32,581 nucleotides of DNA from the NCBI GenBank assembly GCA_028875245.1, contig JAPPEU010000004.1, positions 1-32,581 of the forward strand, read 5' to 3'. The first letter of the stretch is position 1. Each line of letters opens with the position of its first letter. The notes beneath the pieces are model-generated. The model saw only the letters and a list, made by a program, of their open reading frames with translations. It searched no databases and was not told the origin of the DNA. Below, piece after piece: positions 8,972 through 17,240 of the stretch. The translations under genes were made by a program, and so were the position numbers. Source of the stretch: Chloroflexota bacterium. GTDB lineage: Bacteria; Chloroflexota; Anaerolineae; Aggregatilineales; Phototrophicaceae.

Positions 8972-10477
8972 CTAATTCGCCCCCGCGCCCGCCATGGTCG
9001 CGAGCTCGATGATGCCGGCTTCGGTCGCTTCTTCCCGGGCGACTTCGCCAACGATGCGTCCATTGTTCATCACCAGGATGCGATCACTCATGCCGATCAC
9101 CTCGGGCAGCTCGGACGAGATCATCACTATTGCAATCCCGCGATCATTCAACTGGCGCATCAACCGGTAAATCTCGAATTTCGCCCCCACATCAACACCG
9201 CGCGTCGGTTCATCCAAGATGACGACAGCCGGATCCGTCTCCAGCCACTTGGCCAGGACAACTTTCTGCTGGTTGCCGCCGCTGAGGTACTGCGCCTCCT
9301 GATCGGACGATGCCATCACGATGGACAGGCGGTCCCGCGCCGCCTCGACGATTGCGCGCTCCGCCTGGCTTTGCATGATGCCGAAGCGCGTGAGCCGCGA
9401 GAGTATCGGCAGCGTGATGTTGACGCGAACCGATAAAGATGTGAACAGACCGTGCGACTTGCGGTCCTCCGGCACCAGCACCAAGCCTGATTCAATCGCC
9501 TTCGCCGGCGTGGTCCAAAGCGCGCCCTCCTCGCCAACCAGGCTGACCGTCCCGCTCGTCAAGGGGTCCGCCCCAAAGAGCGCGCGCGCCAGCTCCGTCC
9601 GCCCGGAGCCGACCATGCCAGCGATACCCAGAATCTCGCCTTTGTACAACTCCAGGCTGGCCCCTTCGAGGATGGTATCGGTGGACACATTCTCCGCCAC
9701 CAGCACCAGCTCGCCCTGCTCGTGATCCGTCTGGGGGAAGATCTCATCCAGCGGGCGCCCAACCATGAGCTTGACCAGCGTTTGACGATCCAGTTCATCG
9801 ATGGGGCGCGTTTCGACCAACTCGCCATCTTTGAGCACCGTCACCTCGTCGGCGATGCGAAAGACCTCGTCCAGCCGATGAGAGATGTAAATGATGGTAA
9901 CGCCTTGGGCAATCAGCGACGAGATAATGCGAAACAACTGGTCCAGCTCGCTGCCGGCCAGGATCGCCGACGGCTCATCCATGACGATCAGGTCGGCGTT
10001 TTGCGATAGCGCTTTGGCGATCTCGACCAATTGGCGCTGGGCGACCGTCAACTCGCTGACGGGCAGGCTCGTGTCCATCGAAATGCCGAGGCGCGCGGTC
10101 AGCTTGGCGGCGCGTTCATGCAGCGATTTCAAGTCCAGGATGCCGAAAGCGCGCTGTGGCTCCCGCCCGAGAAAGATGTTCTCGGCAACAGACATCCGCG
10201 GCACGAGCGCCAGTTCCTGGTAGATGATGCTGATCCCGCTGTCGATGACGTCGCCGGCCGACGCCCCCTCGCGCCGCTGCCCCTTGTAGATGATCTCGCC
10301 GGCGTCCGCCTTGTACGCGCCCGCCAGGATCTTCATCAAAGTCGATTTGCCGGCGCCATTCTCGCCCACAAGCCCATAAACTTGGCCGGGCTTGCAGCGG
10401 ATCGAGACGTCTTTCAACGCTTGCACACCGGCAAATGACTTGGAGATGTTTCGCATCTCCAGGATGTATTCGCTCAT
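8972..10477 (-). CDS. CUT2-type sugar ABC ATPase with two nucleotide-binding domains (RbsA-like)
   Basis: This 501-residue protein is a tandem ATPase. Domain 1 has Walker A GENGAGKST (about residues 38-46), a divergent signature (SELTVAQRQLVEIAKAL) and Walker B LIVMDEPSA. Domain 2 has the degenerate Walker A GMVGSGRTE usual in this family, an intact LSGGNQQKV signature and Walker B VVILDEPTRGVDVGA. The length equals that of ribose, galactose and xylose importer ATPases. It powers the importer made by its neighbours. It is separated from the binding-protein gene by 162 nt holding a palindromic element, and from the next permease by one base. The ribosome-binding site is weak (GGTGG). Confidence 0.93.
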   Translation of the reverse strand: MSEYILEMRNISKSFAGVQALKDVSIRCKPGQVYGLVGENGAGKSTLMKILAGAYKADAGEIIYKGQRREGASAGDVIDSGISIIYQELALVPRMSVAENIFLGREPQRAFGILDLKSLHERAAKLTARLGISMDTSLPVSELTVAQRQLVEIAKALSQNADLIVMDEPSAILAGSELDQLFRIISSLIAQGVTIIYISHRLDEVFRIADEVTVLKDGELVETRPIDELDRQTLVKLMVGRPLDEIFPQTDHEQGELVLVAENVSTDTILEGASLELYKGEILGIAGMVGSGRTELARALFGADPLTSGTVSLVGEEGALWTTPAKAIESGLVLVPEDRKSHGLFTSLSVRVNITLPILSRLTRFGIMQSQAERAIVEAARDRLSIVMASSDQEAQYLSGGNQQKVVLAKWLETDPAVVILDEPTRGVDVGAKFEIYRLMRQLNDRGIAIVMISSELPEVIGMSDRILVMNNGRIVGEVAREEATEAGIIELATMAGAGAN

Positions 10478-10502
10478 GCGACCACCGACGTCTCGCTAAA
10501 AG

Positions 10503-10625
10503 ACTTGTAGGGGCGACTTATCAAGTCGCCCGAATTGGCAATTCCGCGTTGCGAAAAGCGACCCGTAGAGCCGCCCACATACATTAAGCGGAGATGGGCG
10601 TTTCCAGCGAAACGCCCCTACAAGT
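10503..10625. repeat. Palindromic MITE-like element with 13-bp perfect inverted ends
   Basis: The 123-bp segment begins with acttgtaggggcg (10503-10515) and ends with its exact reverse complement (10613-10625). It contains two further perfect hairpins: GGGCGACTT (10511-10519) with AAGTCGCCC (10523-10531) around a 3-nt loop, and GGGCGTTTC (10596-10604) with GAAACGCCC (10609-10617) around a 4-nt loop. It lies between the binding-protein and ATPase genes of one operon and has no ORF. It may be a non-autonomous mobile element, or an mRNA structure that lowers ATPase expression relative to the binding protein. A shorter relative with GTAGGGGCG ends is at 27989-28048. Confidence 0.75.
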
Positions 10626-10639
10626 TCTATCGGCCGAGC

Positions 10640-11785
10640 CTACTCTTCTTCCACCAGGAAGCCAAGCTCCGCCAGTTTTTCATCGGGCATGAGGATTGGA
10701 CCGTGTACGTCGTCGCTCCATTGCGGCCGGATATAGTCCTCAGCCTCGGCATCGGTGAAGGGACGCGCTTCCGGCATGGTGTCGACGAAATCGATGAAGC
10801 GCGGGGTTGGCTCCCCTTGCAGTACATGAATGGCGACGTCAAGACAGATCGTAATCATCGCATTCGGGTACATCCAGGCGTAGAATTCAAAGCCGTGTTC
10901 CATCGCCGAACGCAGGAAGCCGTTCTGCATCTCGCCGCCCGCGATTGGCGGGATTTCCATGCCGGCGTCTTCATAAGCGCTGATGATGCCTTGCGCCATC
11001 TGCGCGCCGCCAGTCCAGATGCCATCGATTTCGTCGCCGTACTGCGCGATCCAGGTCTCCATAATCTTCTTGCCCTCAGCCGGCGACCACATGCCCGGCT
11101 GGTTGTCGAGCAGCTCAATGCCGGCCGACTCGAAGACCGCCAGCGCGCCCTCTTCCATGATGACTGATGTGGTCACGCCCGGGATGCCGGTCATCATTAG
11201 GAAGTTGCCATCGGCGCCGACCGTGTCAATCAGCCATTGCGCCAAGTTTGCGCCGACTGTGAAGAGATTGGTGCCGACTTCGGTGACGAAGTTGTCGGTT
11301 TCCACCGCGCTGGCGCATAAGATGACGGGAACGCCTTGCATCATCGCCCGCTCGACCGGCGCGGAAAGCGCGGCCGCCCCCATCGGCACCAGGATCAGCG
11401 CGTCCGGCTCCTGCGCCAGCAAGTCTTCCACCTGCGGCACTTGAACATCGGCGCTGGCTTGCGCGTCGCCGTACAGCAGCTCGGATACAACCTCTTCTCC
11501 CAGTAATTCCACCCACCAGTAGGCGTGCGCATCAAAGAGCGCAGACCAAGCGTTGCTAGTCCCTTGCGCCGCTAGCGCGATGCGATAGGGTGGTTCCTTG
11601 CGAAATTCGCTGGTGTCATAGACTTCATCCAGACGCGAGAGCACGCTCTGCAAGTATGGCGACGCGTCTATCATCTCTTGCGTGATTTCGAACTCCATCA
11701 TTTCGCTGTCTTGGCCAATCGACACAAGCGACGTGCCGAGAAGCAGAGACAGCATCAACAGCATGGTTATGCACTTCCTAAACAT
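10640..11785 (-). CDS. CUT2-type sugar-binding protein (Peripla_BP_4 type)
   Basis: This 381-residue exported protein starts with a signal peptide (MFRKC, then a hydrophobic run to about residue 24, probable cleavage near SIG|QDS). No lipobox cysteine follows, so it is not an obvious lipoprotein. The body fits the type-I periplasmic binding fold of ribose-like binding proteins: IALAAQGTSNAWSALFDAHAYW at the first strand, DALILVPMGAAALSAPVERAMMQGVPVILCAS, a TNLFTVGANLAQWL region, and DGIWTGGAQMAQGIISAYEDAGMEIPPIAGGE. AAGGAGG precedes the ATG. It presumably delivers the ligand to the two permeases encoded on either side. The ligand is not identifiable. Confidence 0.88.
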   Translation of the reverse strand: MFRKCITMLLMLSLLLGTSLVSIGQDSEMMEFEITQEMIDASPYLQSVLSRLDEVYDTSEFRKEPPYRIALAAQGTSNAWSALFDAHAYWWVELLGEEVVSELLYGDAQASADVQVPQVEDLLAQEPDALILVPMGAAALSAPVERAMMQGVPVILCASAVETDNFVTEVGTNLFTVGANLAQWLIDTVGADGNFLMMTGIPGVTTSVIMEEGALAVFESAGIELLDNQPGMWSPAEGKKIMETWIAQYGDEIDGIWTGGAQMAQGIISAYEDAGMEIPPIAGGEMQNGFLRSAMEHGFEFYAWMYPNAMITICLDVAIHVLQGEPTPRFIDFVDTMPEARPFTDAEAEDYIRPQWSDDVHGPILMPDEKLAELGFLVEEE

Positions 11786-11890
11786 TTCCTTTCCTCCTTA
11801 AGTTTTTCTAATTGTCAAAACGCGTAACTGCGCCTGACAAACCCGCCAACGATTTGTTTGTCCCGATCCGCCTCCTTTACTCCAGGCCCC

Positions 11891-12868
11891 TCATTCTTCA
11901 GTGCTGGCGACGCTGTACAAGGTGACAGCGCCCAGAATCACCAAGCCCTTAATGATGAACTGCACTTCAATATCCAAGCCCATCAGAATCGCCATCGTGC
12001 TTAGAATCTGAATTATCAATACGCCGGCGATAGTGCCCAGCAAGCCGCCGCGCCCGCCGACAAAGGCCGTCCCGCCGACGATCGCCGCGGCGATCGAATC
12101 AAGTTCCAATCCGGTGCCGATGAAGCGGTCCACATAGCCGACATAGCCCGTGAGCACGACGCCGGAAACCACCGCCAGGCAGCTGCCGAGGATGTAAACG
12201 GAAATCCGTATGGCGTCGACCGGTATGCCCGAAAGATGCGCCGCCTCGCTGTTGCTGCCCACGGCGTAGACCTTGCGCCCGTAAGCAGTGCCGCGCAAGA
12301 CGAAAATGAACAGGGCGTTCAGCCCCAGCCACAGCAGCAGCGGAATCGAAAGCACAAACCAGGATTGATTGACGATGTCCAAGACTTCCGGCACGAACCC
12401 GCCCGGCACGCCTCTTGTATAAGCTTGCGTCGCGCCTTTGACCAAAACCAGCATCCCCAATGTCGCCACAAACGGGGGCACGCGCCGCTTCGTCACCAGG
12501 ACGCCGTTGCCGGCCCCGATCAATGCGCCAAGCGCGAGCGAAATCAGAATCGCCGGTATCACCATCTCATCGCGACCGTTGGTCACCTCCGCCACCACAA
12601 TCGACGTCATGATGAATATGCCGCCGATCGATAGATCGAGACCGGCGACCAGCAGGATCATCGTCTGGCCGATCGCGACGATGCCCAACTGCGACGCCTG
12701 CCGCATCACAACCGCGATGGTGTTGACAGCGTATAGTTTCGGCGTCAGGACGGCCGCGGCGAGCAATAGAACAAGCAGTGCGATATATACGCCGTAATTG
12801 GCTATGAAGGCGCGCAATCGCCAGTTTGCGTCAAGCGCCGGATTGATCCGGGTCTTTGCCAAGCTCAT
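11891..12868 (-). CDS. CUT2-type sugar ABC permease (RbsC-like), first permease
   Basis: This 325-residue BPD_transp_2 permease has the same hallmarks as the other permease of this operon: VVMRQASQLGIVAIGQTMILLVAGLDLSIGG near residue 60 and GLELDSIAAAIVGGTAFVGGRGGLLGTIAGVLIIQIL near residue 265. About nine hydrophobic segments are visible. GGGAGG precedes the ATG. It is the first transporter gene; the binding protein follows after 105 nt. Having two diverged permeases in one CUT2 set suggests that the channel is a heterodimer. Confidence 0.9.
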   Translation of the reverse strand: MSLAKTRINPALDANWRLRAFIANYGVYIALLVLLLAAAVLTPKLYAVNTIAVVMRQASQLGIVAIGQTMILLVAGLDLSIGGIFIMTSIVVAEVTNGRDEMVIPAILISLALGALIGAGNGVLVTKRRVPPFVATLGMLVLVKGATQAYTRGVPGGFVPEVLDIVNQSWFVLSIPLLLWLGLNALFIFVLRGTAYGRKVYAVGSNSEAAHLSGIPVDAIRISVYILGSCLAVVSGVVLTGYVGYVDRFIGTGLELDSIAAAIVGGTAFVGGRGGLLGTIAGVLIIQILSTMAILMGLDIEVQFIIKGLVILGAVTLYSVASTEE

Positions 12869-12931
12869 GCGCCTCCCTTATGACCGAGAGGGTCTGCGGG
12901 CTTCGCCCCGGGGAATGCCCGAAACGGCGAG

Positions 12932-13447
12932 TCAGTGCGGGGCGGCCGGCGCATCCTGATCATCCAGATACCTCGCCGCCCACTCGACGCCTTCCCAGGA
13001 GATCGTCTTTTCCGGCGTAATCTTGACCAAATAACGTGGACGCACCCTCGACGGCTCCAAATACTCCGGGCCGCGCTCGCCCAAATACCGAATCGACATC
13101 CGGCGGCCGATCTCCAGCCATTCGCCGTGCATCAGGGCAGGCCCCGCCACAACTTCCGCCGGACCGCGGAACAGCACCCGCGTGTAGGGGCTGCTATCGA
13201 GGGCGCAGGACACCGAGCAGCGCGGGGTGCGCAGAAGATGCTGGGCGAAGATGGTTTTCGCGCGTGGAATGATCCACATGTGCTCGCCATCCCATTCCTG
13301 CCAGACCGGTGTGATGTAGGGGTCGCCTTTGCTGTCGACCGTGGCGATGCGCGCGACGATGGGACCAGCGAGGAATTCCTGGATTTCCTCAGCGTTTAAA
13401 GCCCGCATCTTGCCCATCCACTCGGGGTATGTTCGTTTTGCGCTCAT
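12932..13447 (-). CDS. Pyridoxamine-5'-phosphate-oxidase-like FMN-binding protein
   Basis: This 171-residue protein has the split-barrel flavin-binding pattern: IVARIATVDSKGDPYITPVWQEWDGEHMWIIPRAKTIFAQHLLRTPRCSVSCALDSSPYTRVLFRGPAEVV. The family includes PNP oxidase, F420- or FMN-dependent reductases and haem-degrading proteins; it is not canonical PdxH, since it is shorter and lacks the PdxH C-terminal region. The start is ATG at 13447, with AAGGAC about 7 nt upstream, rather than the ATG at 13465. It lies 63 nt upstream of the CUT2 permease on the same strand and may share its transcript. It probably reduces a small molecule; substrate unknown. Confidence 0.75.
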   Translation of the reverse strand: MSAKRTYPEWMGKMRALNAEEIQEFLAGPIVARIATVDSKGDPYITPVWQEWDGEHMWIIPRAKTIFAQHLLRTPRCSVSCALDSSPYTRVLFRGPAEVVAGPALMHGEWLEIGRRMSIRYLGERGPEYLEPSRVRPRYLVKITPEKTISWEGVEWAARYLDDQDAPAAPH

Positions 13448-13576
13448 CCATTGTCCTTTCCACAAGAAGATTCTTTCAACTGTTCAAGCCATAATCGACC
13501 GTTCCCGGGCCGATATCCAGCCTCTCCCAAAGTATATCCAAACTTGCGGGGGCTGCCAAAACGAAACGGCGACTGC

Positions 13577-14347
13577 CTAGACGAACTCCAGGCGCGCGCC
13601 GGCCGCATCCTCCGGCTCAATGAAGGCCTTGGCGCCCGCTGTCTTGAAGCGGATCCGATACGGCGTCGGCCGTTTCAGCGCAATATGTTGATGCAATGGG
13701 CTGCTCTCGTCATCGGGCGTCAAGTACTCCAGCCGATGCGGACCCACTTCATAAATATAGCCCGACGCCTGCAAGGCATCGTCGCGCATTGGCGACCCGC
13801 CTTCACCCAGGACGGCGCTCATGACGCGCGCCGCCAAGCCGATATTCCGGGCGGCCAGCGTGATGCTGTCGATGCCGGTGACGCCATTCTCGTGATCCTT
13901 GTCCTTTGGCAGGCGTTCTTCGCGCGGCGTTTCATCTTCGATGATGAAAGGGATGAGACCCTGGAACTGCCCGTAGATTTCGTTATTCAGCCAGGACAAT
14001 TGATAGCCGTCAAAGCGGACGCGGCTCAAGCCGACCAGCGGGCTCATCTCAACGCCCTGCGCCGCGAATGCCGCATAGTCGCCGCGGATGTCATCCGTCT
14101 GCATACAGAAATCGATTAATCCGCCGCCTTTGCTTTGCACCGCATCCCACCAATAGTGCTTCGGGCTGTCTTCGTAGAATGAAAGCAGCTCAATGTAGGC
14201 GCCATCGCCCAGCCCGATCAAAGAATTATAAGAGCCGATCGGGTGCCTTCCGCCGCCGACCACATTGAAACCGAGCGCCTTGAAGCTCGCCGTCAGCGTA
14301 TCCAAGTCGGGTCCCGCGATGACGATATGGTCGATTCCAAGCAGCAT
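13577..14347 (-). CDS. VOC-superfamily (glyoxalase-like) protein
   Basis: This 256-residue protein opens with GIDHIVIAGPDLDTLTASFKALGF and continues GGGRHPIGSYNSLIGLGDGAYIELLSF. This is the glyoxalase-like (Glyoxalase_3) arrangement, with His in DH and Glu in YIEL as probable metal ligands. A second repeat of the fold begins at about residue 150 (GIDSITLAARNIGLAARVMSAVLG). The start is ATG at 14347 because GGAG lies about 6 nt before it; an ATG at 14368 is less likely. Family members include dioxygenases, isomerases and lyases; no specific reaction can be assigned. It is the first gene of the long minus-strand run and is divergent from the MBL-fold gene. Confidence 0.75.
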   Translation of the reverse strand: MLLGIDHIVIAGPDLDTLTASFKALGFNVVGGGRHPIGSYNSLIGLGDGAYIELLSFYEDSPKHYWWDAVQSKGGGLIDFCMQTDDIRGDYAAFAAQGVEMSPLVGLSRVRFDGYQLSWLNNEIYGQFQGLIPFIIEDETPREERLPKDKDHENGVTGIDSITLAARNIGLAARVMSAVLGEGGSPMRDDALQASGYIYEVGPHRLEYLTPDDESSPLHQHIALKRPTPYRIRFKTAGAKAFIEPEDAAGARLEFV

Positions 14348-14469
14348 AACAGTCTCCAGGTCATCCATGTCAATGGCGCGAGTATATCATGCGGTCGGCT
14401 GGCTTTCCTTGACGAACGGGGGCGAGTTCGTTCTACTTGTAAGCCAAAGGTTTCTTGTGGAGCAAACAA

Positions 14470-15216
14470 ATGAAAATGACAAGCGATTTGCATGTGGTCG
14501 GCGGCGGCTATTTCGGCTTCGGTTTATCGGGCCACCTGGATTGCCACGTCTTCGTCCTCAACAGCGGCGATGAACTCGCCCTGGTTGACCCCGGCATGGG
14601 AATGGAACGCGATTTCGATACGATTCTCGACAACATCCGCGGCGACGGGCTGGATCCGGGCAAGATCCGCAAGCTGATCCTGACCCACTACCACTGCGAC
14701 CACATCGGCGCGGCGGCGGAAGCGCAGAAGCGGCTTGAGGTCGAGGTCTATTCATCCGCCTTCGCCGCCCCCGTCATTCGTGAAGCGGACGAGAAAGCGG
14801 TCGCGCTTGATGTTGCCAAGGCAGCCGGCTTCTATCCCGACGAGTTTCATCTTCCGCCCTGCCCCGTCGATGTAGAGCTGGTCGAGGGCGATGTGGTCAG
14901 AGTGGGCAATCTTCAATTGGAGACCTTTGAAACACCGGGCCATTGCGATGGCCACCTCAGCTTCCTCATGCGCGGCGGCGACCGCGTCTACCTGCTTGGC
15001 GCCGACCTGGTATTTTGGGGCGGCAAGGTCGTCTGGCAGAACATCCACGACTGCCGCATCGACGCCTACGCCGACAGCATGTTCAAGTTGGAGCCCTACG
15101 ATTTCGACGCCCTGATTCCCGGCCATTTGCAGATATCGCTGAGCGGGGGCAAGGCGCACCTTGACGCGGCCTGCGCGGCGTTTCGGCAGTTGGGCGTCCC
15201 GCCGAATCTGCTTTGA
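14470..15216 (+). CDS. Metallo-beta-lactamase-fold hydrolase
   Basis: This 248-residue protein has the MBL metal-binding motif His73-X-His75-X-Asp77-His78 in LTHYHCDHIG, followed by the later conserved His in TPGHCDGHLSF, Asp in LLGADLVF and His in IPGHLQ. The fold supports two metals, and members include thioesterases, glyoxalase II and lactonases. There is no signal peptide. The start is ATG at 14470, with GGAG 8 nt upstream; a TTG at 14455 is weaker. It is divergent from the VOC gene with a gap of 122 nt, so a shared promoter region is likely. The substrate is unknown. Confidence 0.85.
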   Translation: MKMTSDLHVVGGGYFGFGLSGHLDCHVFVLNSGDELALVDPGMGMERDFDTILDNIRGDGLDPGKIRKLILTHYHCDHIGAAAEAQKRLEVEVYSSAFAAPVIREADEKAVALDVAKAAGFYPDEFHLPPCPVDVELVEGDVVRVGNLQLETFETPGHCDGHLSFLMRGGDRVYLLGADLVFWGGKVVWQNIHDCRIDAYADSMFKLEPYDFDALIPGHLQISLSGGKAHLDAACAAFRQLGVPPNLL

Positions 15217-15272
15217 GCGGGCGGTTGGAGGCAGGAATCAGTGATGCGCGCAAAGCTAGATGAGGAGGACAT

Positions 15273-15569
15273 ATCGAGTGGGCATTGAGCGAAGAGGCGC
15301 AGCTCGGAATCTACGCCGCTAACGGTCAGATTCCCGTCCGTCTGTCTCTCGTCGACAACGAATACTTCGAGGGCGATGAGCGCCAGCATACCGCCGCTTC
15401 GGCATTGGCGGTCGGTCACGCGCCCTGGTCGACGGTCTTCCCGCGGTTATTCAACGACCCCAACGGTCCCTGGCTGGAAATGTTCCAGGTGGCCGTTCTG
15501 GATGGCGATATCGACGGCGCGCTGGAAGTGGCGCAGGAACGCTTCACCCAGATCATGGCGGAAGGCTAA
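15273..15569 (+). pseudogene. 3' remnant of a CUT1 sugar-binding-protein gene
   Basis: The frame from ATC at 15273 encodes IEWALSEEAQLGIYAANGQIPVRLSLVDN and so on to the stop at 15567-15569. It aligns almost residue for residue with the last 98 residues of the intact binding protein at 15814-17064 (IEWTMSDEAQ...QERFTQIMEG). An in-frame TGA at 15261-15263 lies just upstream, and no signal peptide or N-terminal domain exists, so some 320 residues are missing. GAGGAGGA at about 15262-15269 could in principle drive a TTG start at 15285, but the product would lack a ligand-binding cleft. I read it as a decayed duplicate left by recombination or deletion. The DNA has diverged noticeably from the intact copy, so the event is not recent. 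Confidence 0.8.
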
Positions 15570-15584
15570 GCAAAGCAGTTTTAG

Positions 15585-15611
15585 TGCCCGTCGGGATTCA
15601 ACTGACGGGTA
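15585..15611. other. Hairpin after the binding-protein remnant
   Basis: CCCGTC (15587-15592) pairs with GACGGG (15604-15609) around an 11-nt loop; a G-T and a T-A pair extend the stem to 8 bp. No T-run follows on either strand, so it is not a canonical intrinsic terminator. It may be what is left of the end of a former operon. Confidence 0.35.
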
Positions 15612-15650
15612 CTCTACTCCCCCTGGCCCGGCTCATAAAAGCAGCGCGTT

Positions 15651-15678
15651 TTGGCAAGAGACCAGAATATGGTATAAA
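15651..15678 (+). promoter_or_regulatory. Candidate sigma-70-type promoter for the CUT1/GH127 operon
   Basis: TTGGCA at 15651-15656 and TATAAA at 15673-15678 are spaced by 16 nt and each match the housekeeping consensus at 5 of 6 positions. The site is about 135 nt upstream of the binding-protein start, in a stretch with no coding capacity. The only support is this consensus match and position. Confidence 0.4.
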
Positions 15679-15813
15679 CTTGCACAGTCGCGGTCTTGGG
15701 CCTGTCGGCGCCGACCTCTCAATAACTGCTGTACCTGGTGACCGGGGAGGGAGTGCCGGCGGTTCAATACCCATTTGTGACGAAATTAGTTCGGTTCAGA
15801 AAGGATCCATGCT

Positions 15814-17064
15814 ATGAATTCTCGTAAGCCGCTGCTTCTTGTTCTCGCCTTTGTTCTTGTCATTGGCAGCCTGCCGCTCGCCGCGCAGGACGACCAGATC
15901 AACATGACGATGTGGGTTCGGTCGATTCCCTTTCAAACGCAGGCGATGGTCGATGAGTGGAACGCCAACAACGACAGCCAGATCGAGTTGACCGTCATCC
16001 CGTCGGCGGAGTTCGTCACCAAGATGGGCGCCGCCATCGCCGCCGGCGAACCGCCCGATATCGCCAGCATTGATTTGATTTACACACCAGCATTCTCGGC
16101 TGCCGGTCAATTGGTCGATATCACCGAATTCGTCCGGGAACTGCCCTATGCCGACAGCTTGACGCCGGCGCACATGGAACTGGGCATGTATGAAGGACGC
16201 AACTACGCCGTGCCGACGGGGGTTGACGGCTCTTTCATCGTCTACAACATCGACCTGTTTGAGCAGGCGGGCCTGGACCCGGATAATCCGCCCTCAACCT
16301 GGGACGAGATGCTGGATGCGATGCGCGCCATCAATGCTTTGGGCGACGAGATCTACCGCTATTGGTTCTCGATGAACTGCGCCGGCTGCAACGCCTTCAC
16401 CTTCCTGCCTTTCATCTGGGCCAGCGGCGGCGATGTGCTCAGCGACGACTACGCCGAAGCGACCATCACAAGCGACCCGATCGTCCGCGATGCGCTTGCG
16501 TTCTACAATACGATCTGGGAAGAGGGGCTGGTACCCGAGGGCGCCAGCATTGACAACGGCGCCAATTTCGTCAACGCCTTTGCCGCCGGCAATATCGGCA
16601 TGGCCGGTATGGGCAACTTTGCGATCCCGCTCTTCACGAACGATCATCCCGATTTGAACTTCGGCGTCTTCCATATTCCGGGCAAAGAGGGCGGCGCGGC
16701 CTCCTTCGGCGGCGGCGATGTCATCGCGATTGCAAGCGGCTCCGAACATGTCGAAGAAGCCTGGCGCTTCATCGAATGGACCATGAGCGACGAAGCCCAA
16801 ATCGAAATCTATGCCGCCAACGGGCAGATTCCGGTCCGCCTCGAGCTGGTCGATAACCCTTACTTCGAGGGCGATGATCGCCAAATGACCGCCGCCAGCG
16901 CTTTGGCTGTGGGCTTTACGCCCTACACCGTCGTCTACAACGACTTGTTCAACGACCCCAACGGTCCCTGGCTGGAGATGCTTCAAATCGCCATCCTGGA
17001 CGGCGACATCGACGGCGCGCTCGAGCTCGGGCAAGAACGATTCACGCAGATTATGGAAGGTTAG
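15814..17064 (+). CDS. CUT1-type sugar ABC binding protein (SBP_bac_1 family)
   Basis: This 416-residue exported binding protein has a signal peptide at residues 1 to about 25 (Asn-Ser-Arg-Lys, a hydrophobic core, Leu-Ala-Ala|Gln-Asp-Asp). No lipobox cysteine follows. The fold is that of family-1 solute-binding proteins: MTMWVRSIPFQTQAMVDEWN near the N-terminus, PPDIASIDLIY, the VPTGVDGSFIVYNIDLFEQAGLD block, PPSTWDEMLDAM, and a C-terminal EAWRFIEWTMSDEAQIEIYAANGQIPVR. It captures a carbohydrate outside the membrane for the two permeases that follow. The last 98 residues are duplicated in the upstream remnant. AAAGGA lies before the ATG. The ligand is probably an arabinose-containing oligosaccharide, judged from the two GH127 genes downstream (inference). 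Confidence 0.9.
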   Translation: MNSRKPLLLVLAFVLVIGSLPLAAQDDQINMTMWVRSIPFQTQAMVDEWNANNDSQIELTVIPSAEFVTKMGAAIAAGEPPDIASIDLIYTPAFSAAGQLVDITEFVRELPYADSLTPAHMELGMYEGRNYAVPTGVDGSFIVYNIDLFEQAGLDPDNPPSTWDEMLDAMRAINALGDEIYRYWFSMNCAGCNAFTFLPFIWASGGDVLSDDYAEATITSDPIVRDALAFYNTIWEEGLVPEGASIDNGANFVNAFAAGNIGMAGMGNFAIPLFTNDHPDLNFGVFHIPGKEGGAASFGGGDVIAIASGSEHVEEAWRFIEWTMSDEAQIEIYAANGQIPVRLELVDNPYFEGDDRQMTAASALAVGFTPYTVVYNDLFNDPNGPWLEMLQIAILDGDIDGALELGQERFTQIMEG

Positions 17065-17102
17065 CCCGCCCGGACAGGGACCCGCGCCTTTCGATTACTA
17101 CG

Positions 17103-17130
17103 CGCCTGCCGGGTTTCGGCCTGGCAGGCG
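17103..17130 (+). other. Strong intercistronic hairpin between binding-protein and permease genes
   Basis: CGCCTGCC (17103-17110) and GGCAGGCG (17123-17130) form a perfect 8-bp GC-rich stem with a 12-nt loop, 38 nt after the binding-protein stop. No T-run follows. Such structures after binding-protein genes often stabilise the upstream mRNA segment and lower permease expression; that role is inferred here. Confidence 0.55.
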
Positions 17131-17240
17131 AATCAGCAGCCGATGCTTGCAGGGGCGTCGCGGCCTGTCTGCCCGACATCGCTCCGTGAGAGCGCGCCTG
17201 CGGATTCTCGTCGGTGGCAACGCCAGGAAAGCGTCTCCAC

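Noticed and set aside
15285..15569. A genuine small gene starting at TTG 15285
   Set aside because: The sequence is the C-terminal part of a larger binding protein and homology already begins upstream at 15273, so a remnant is simpler.
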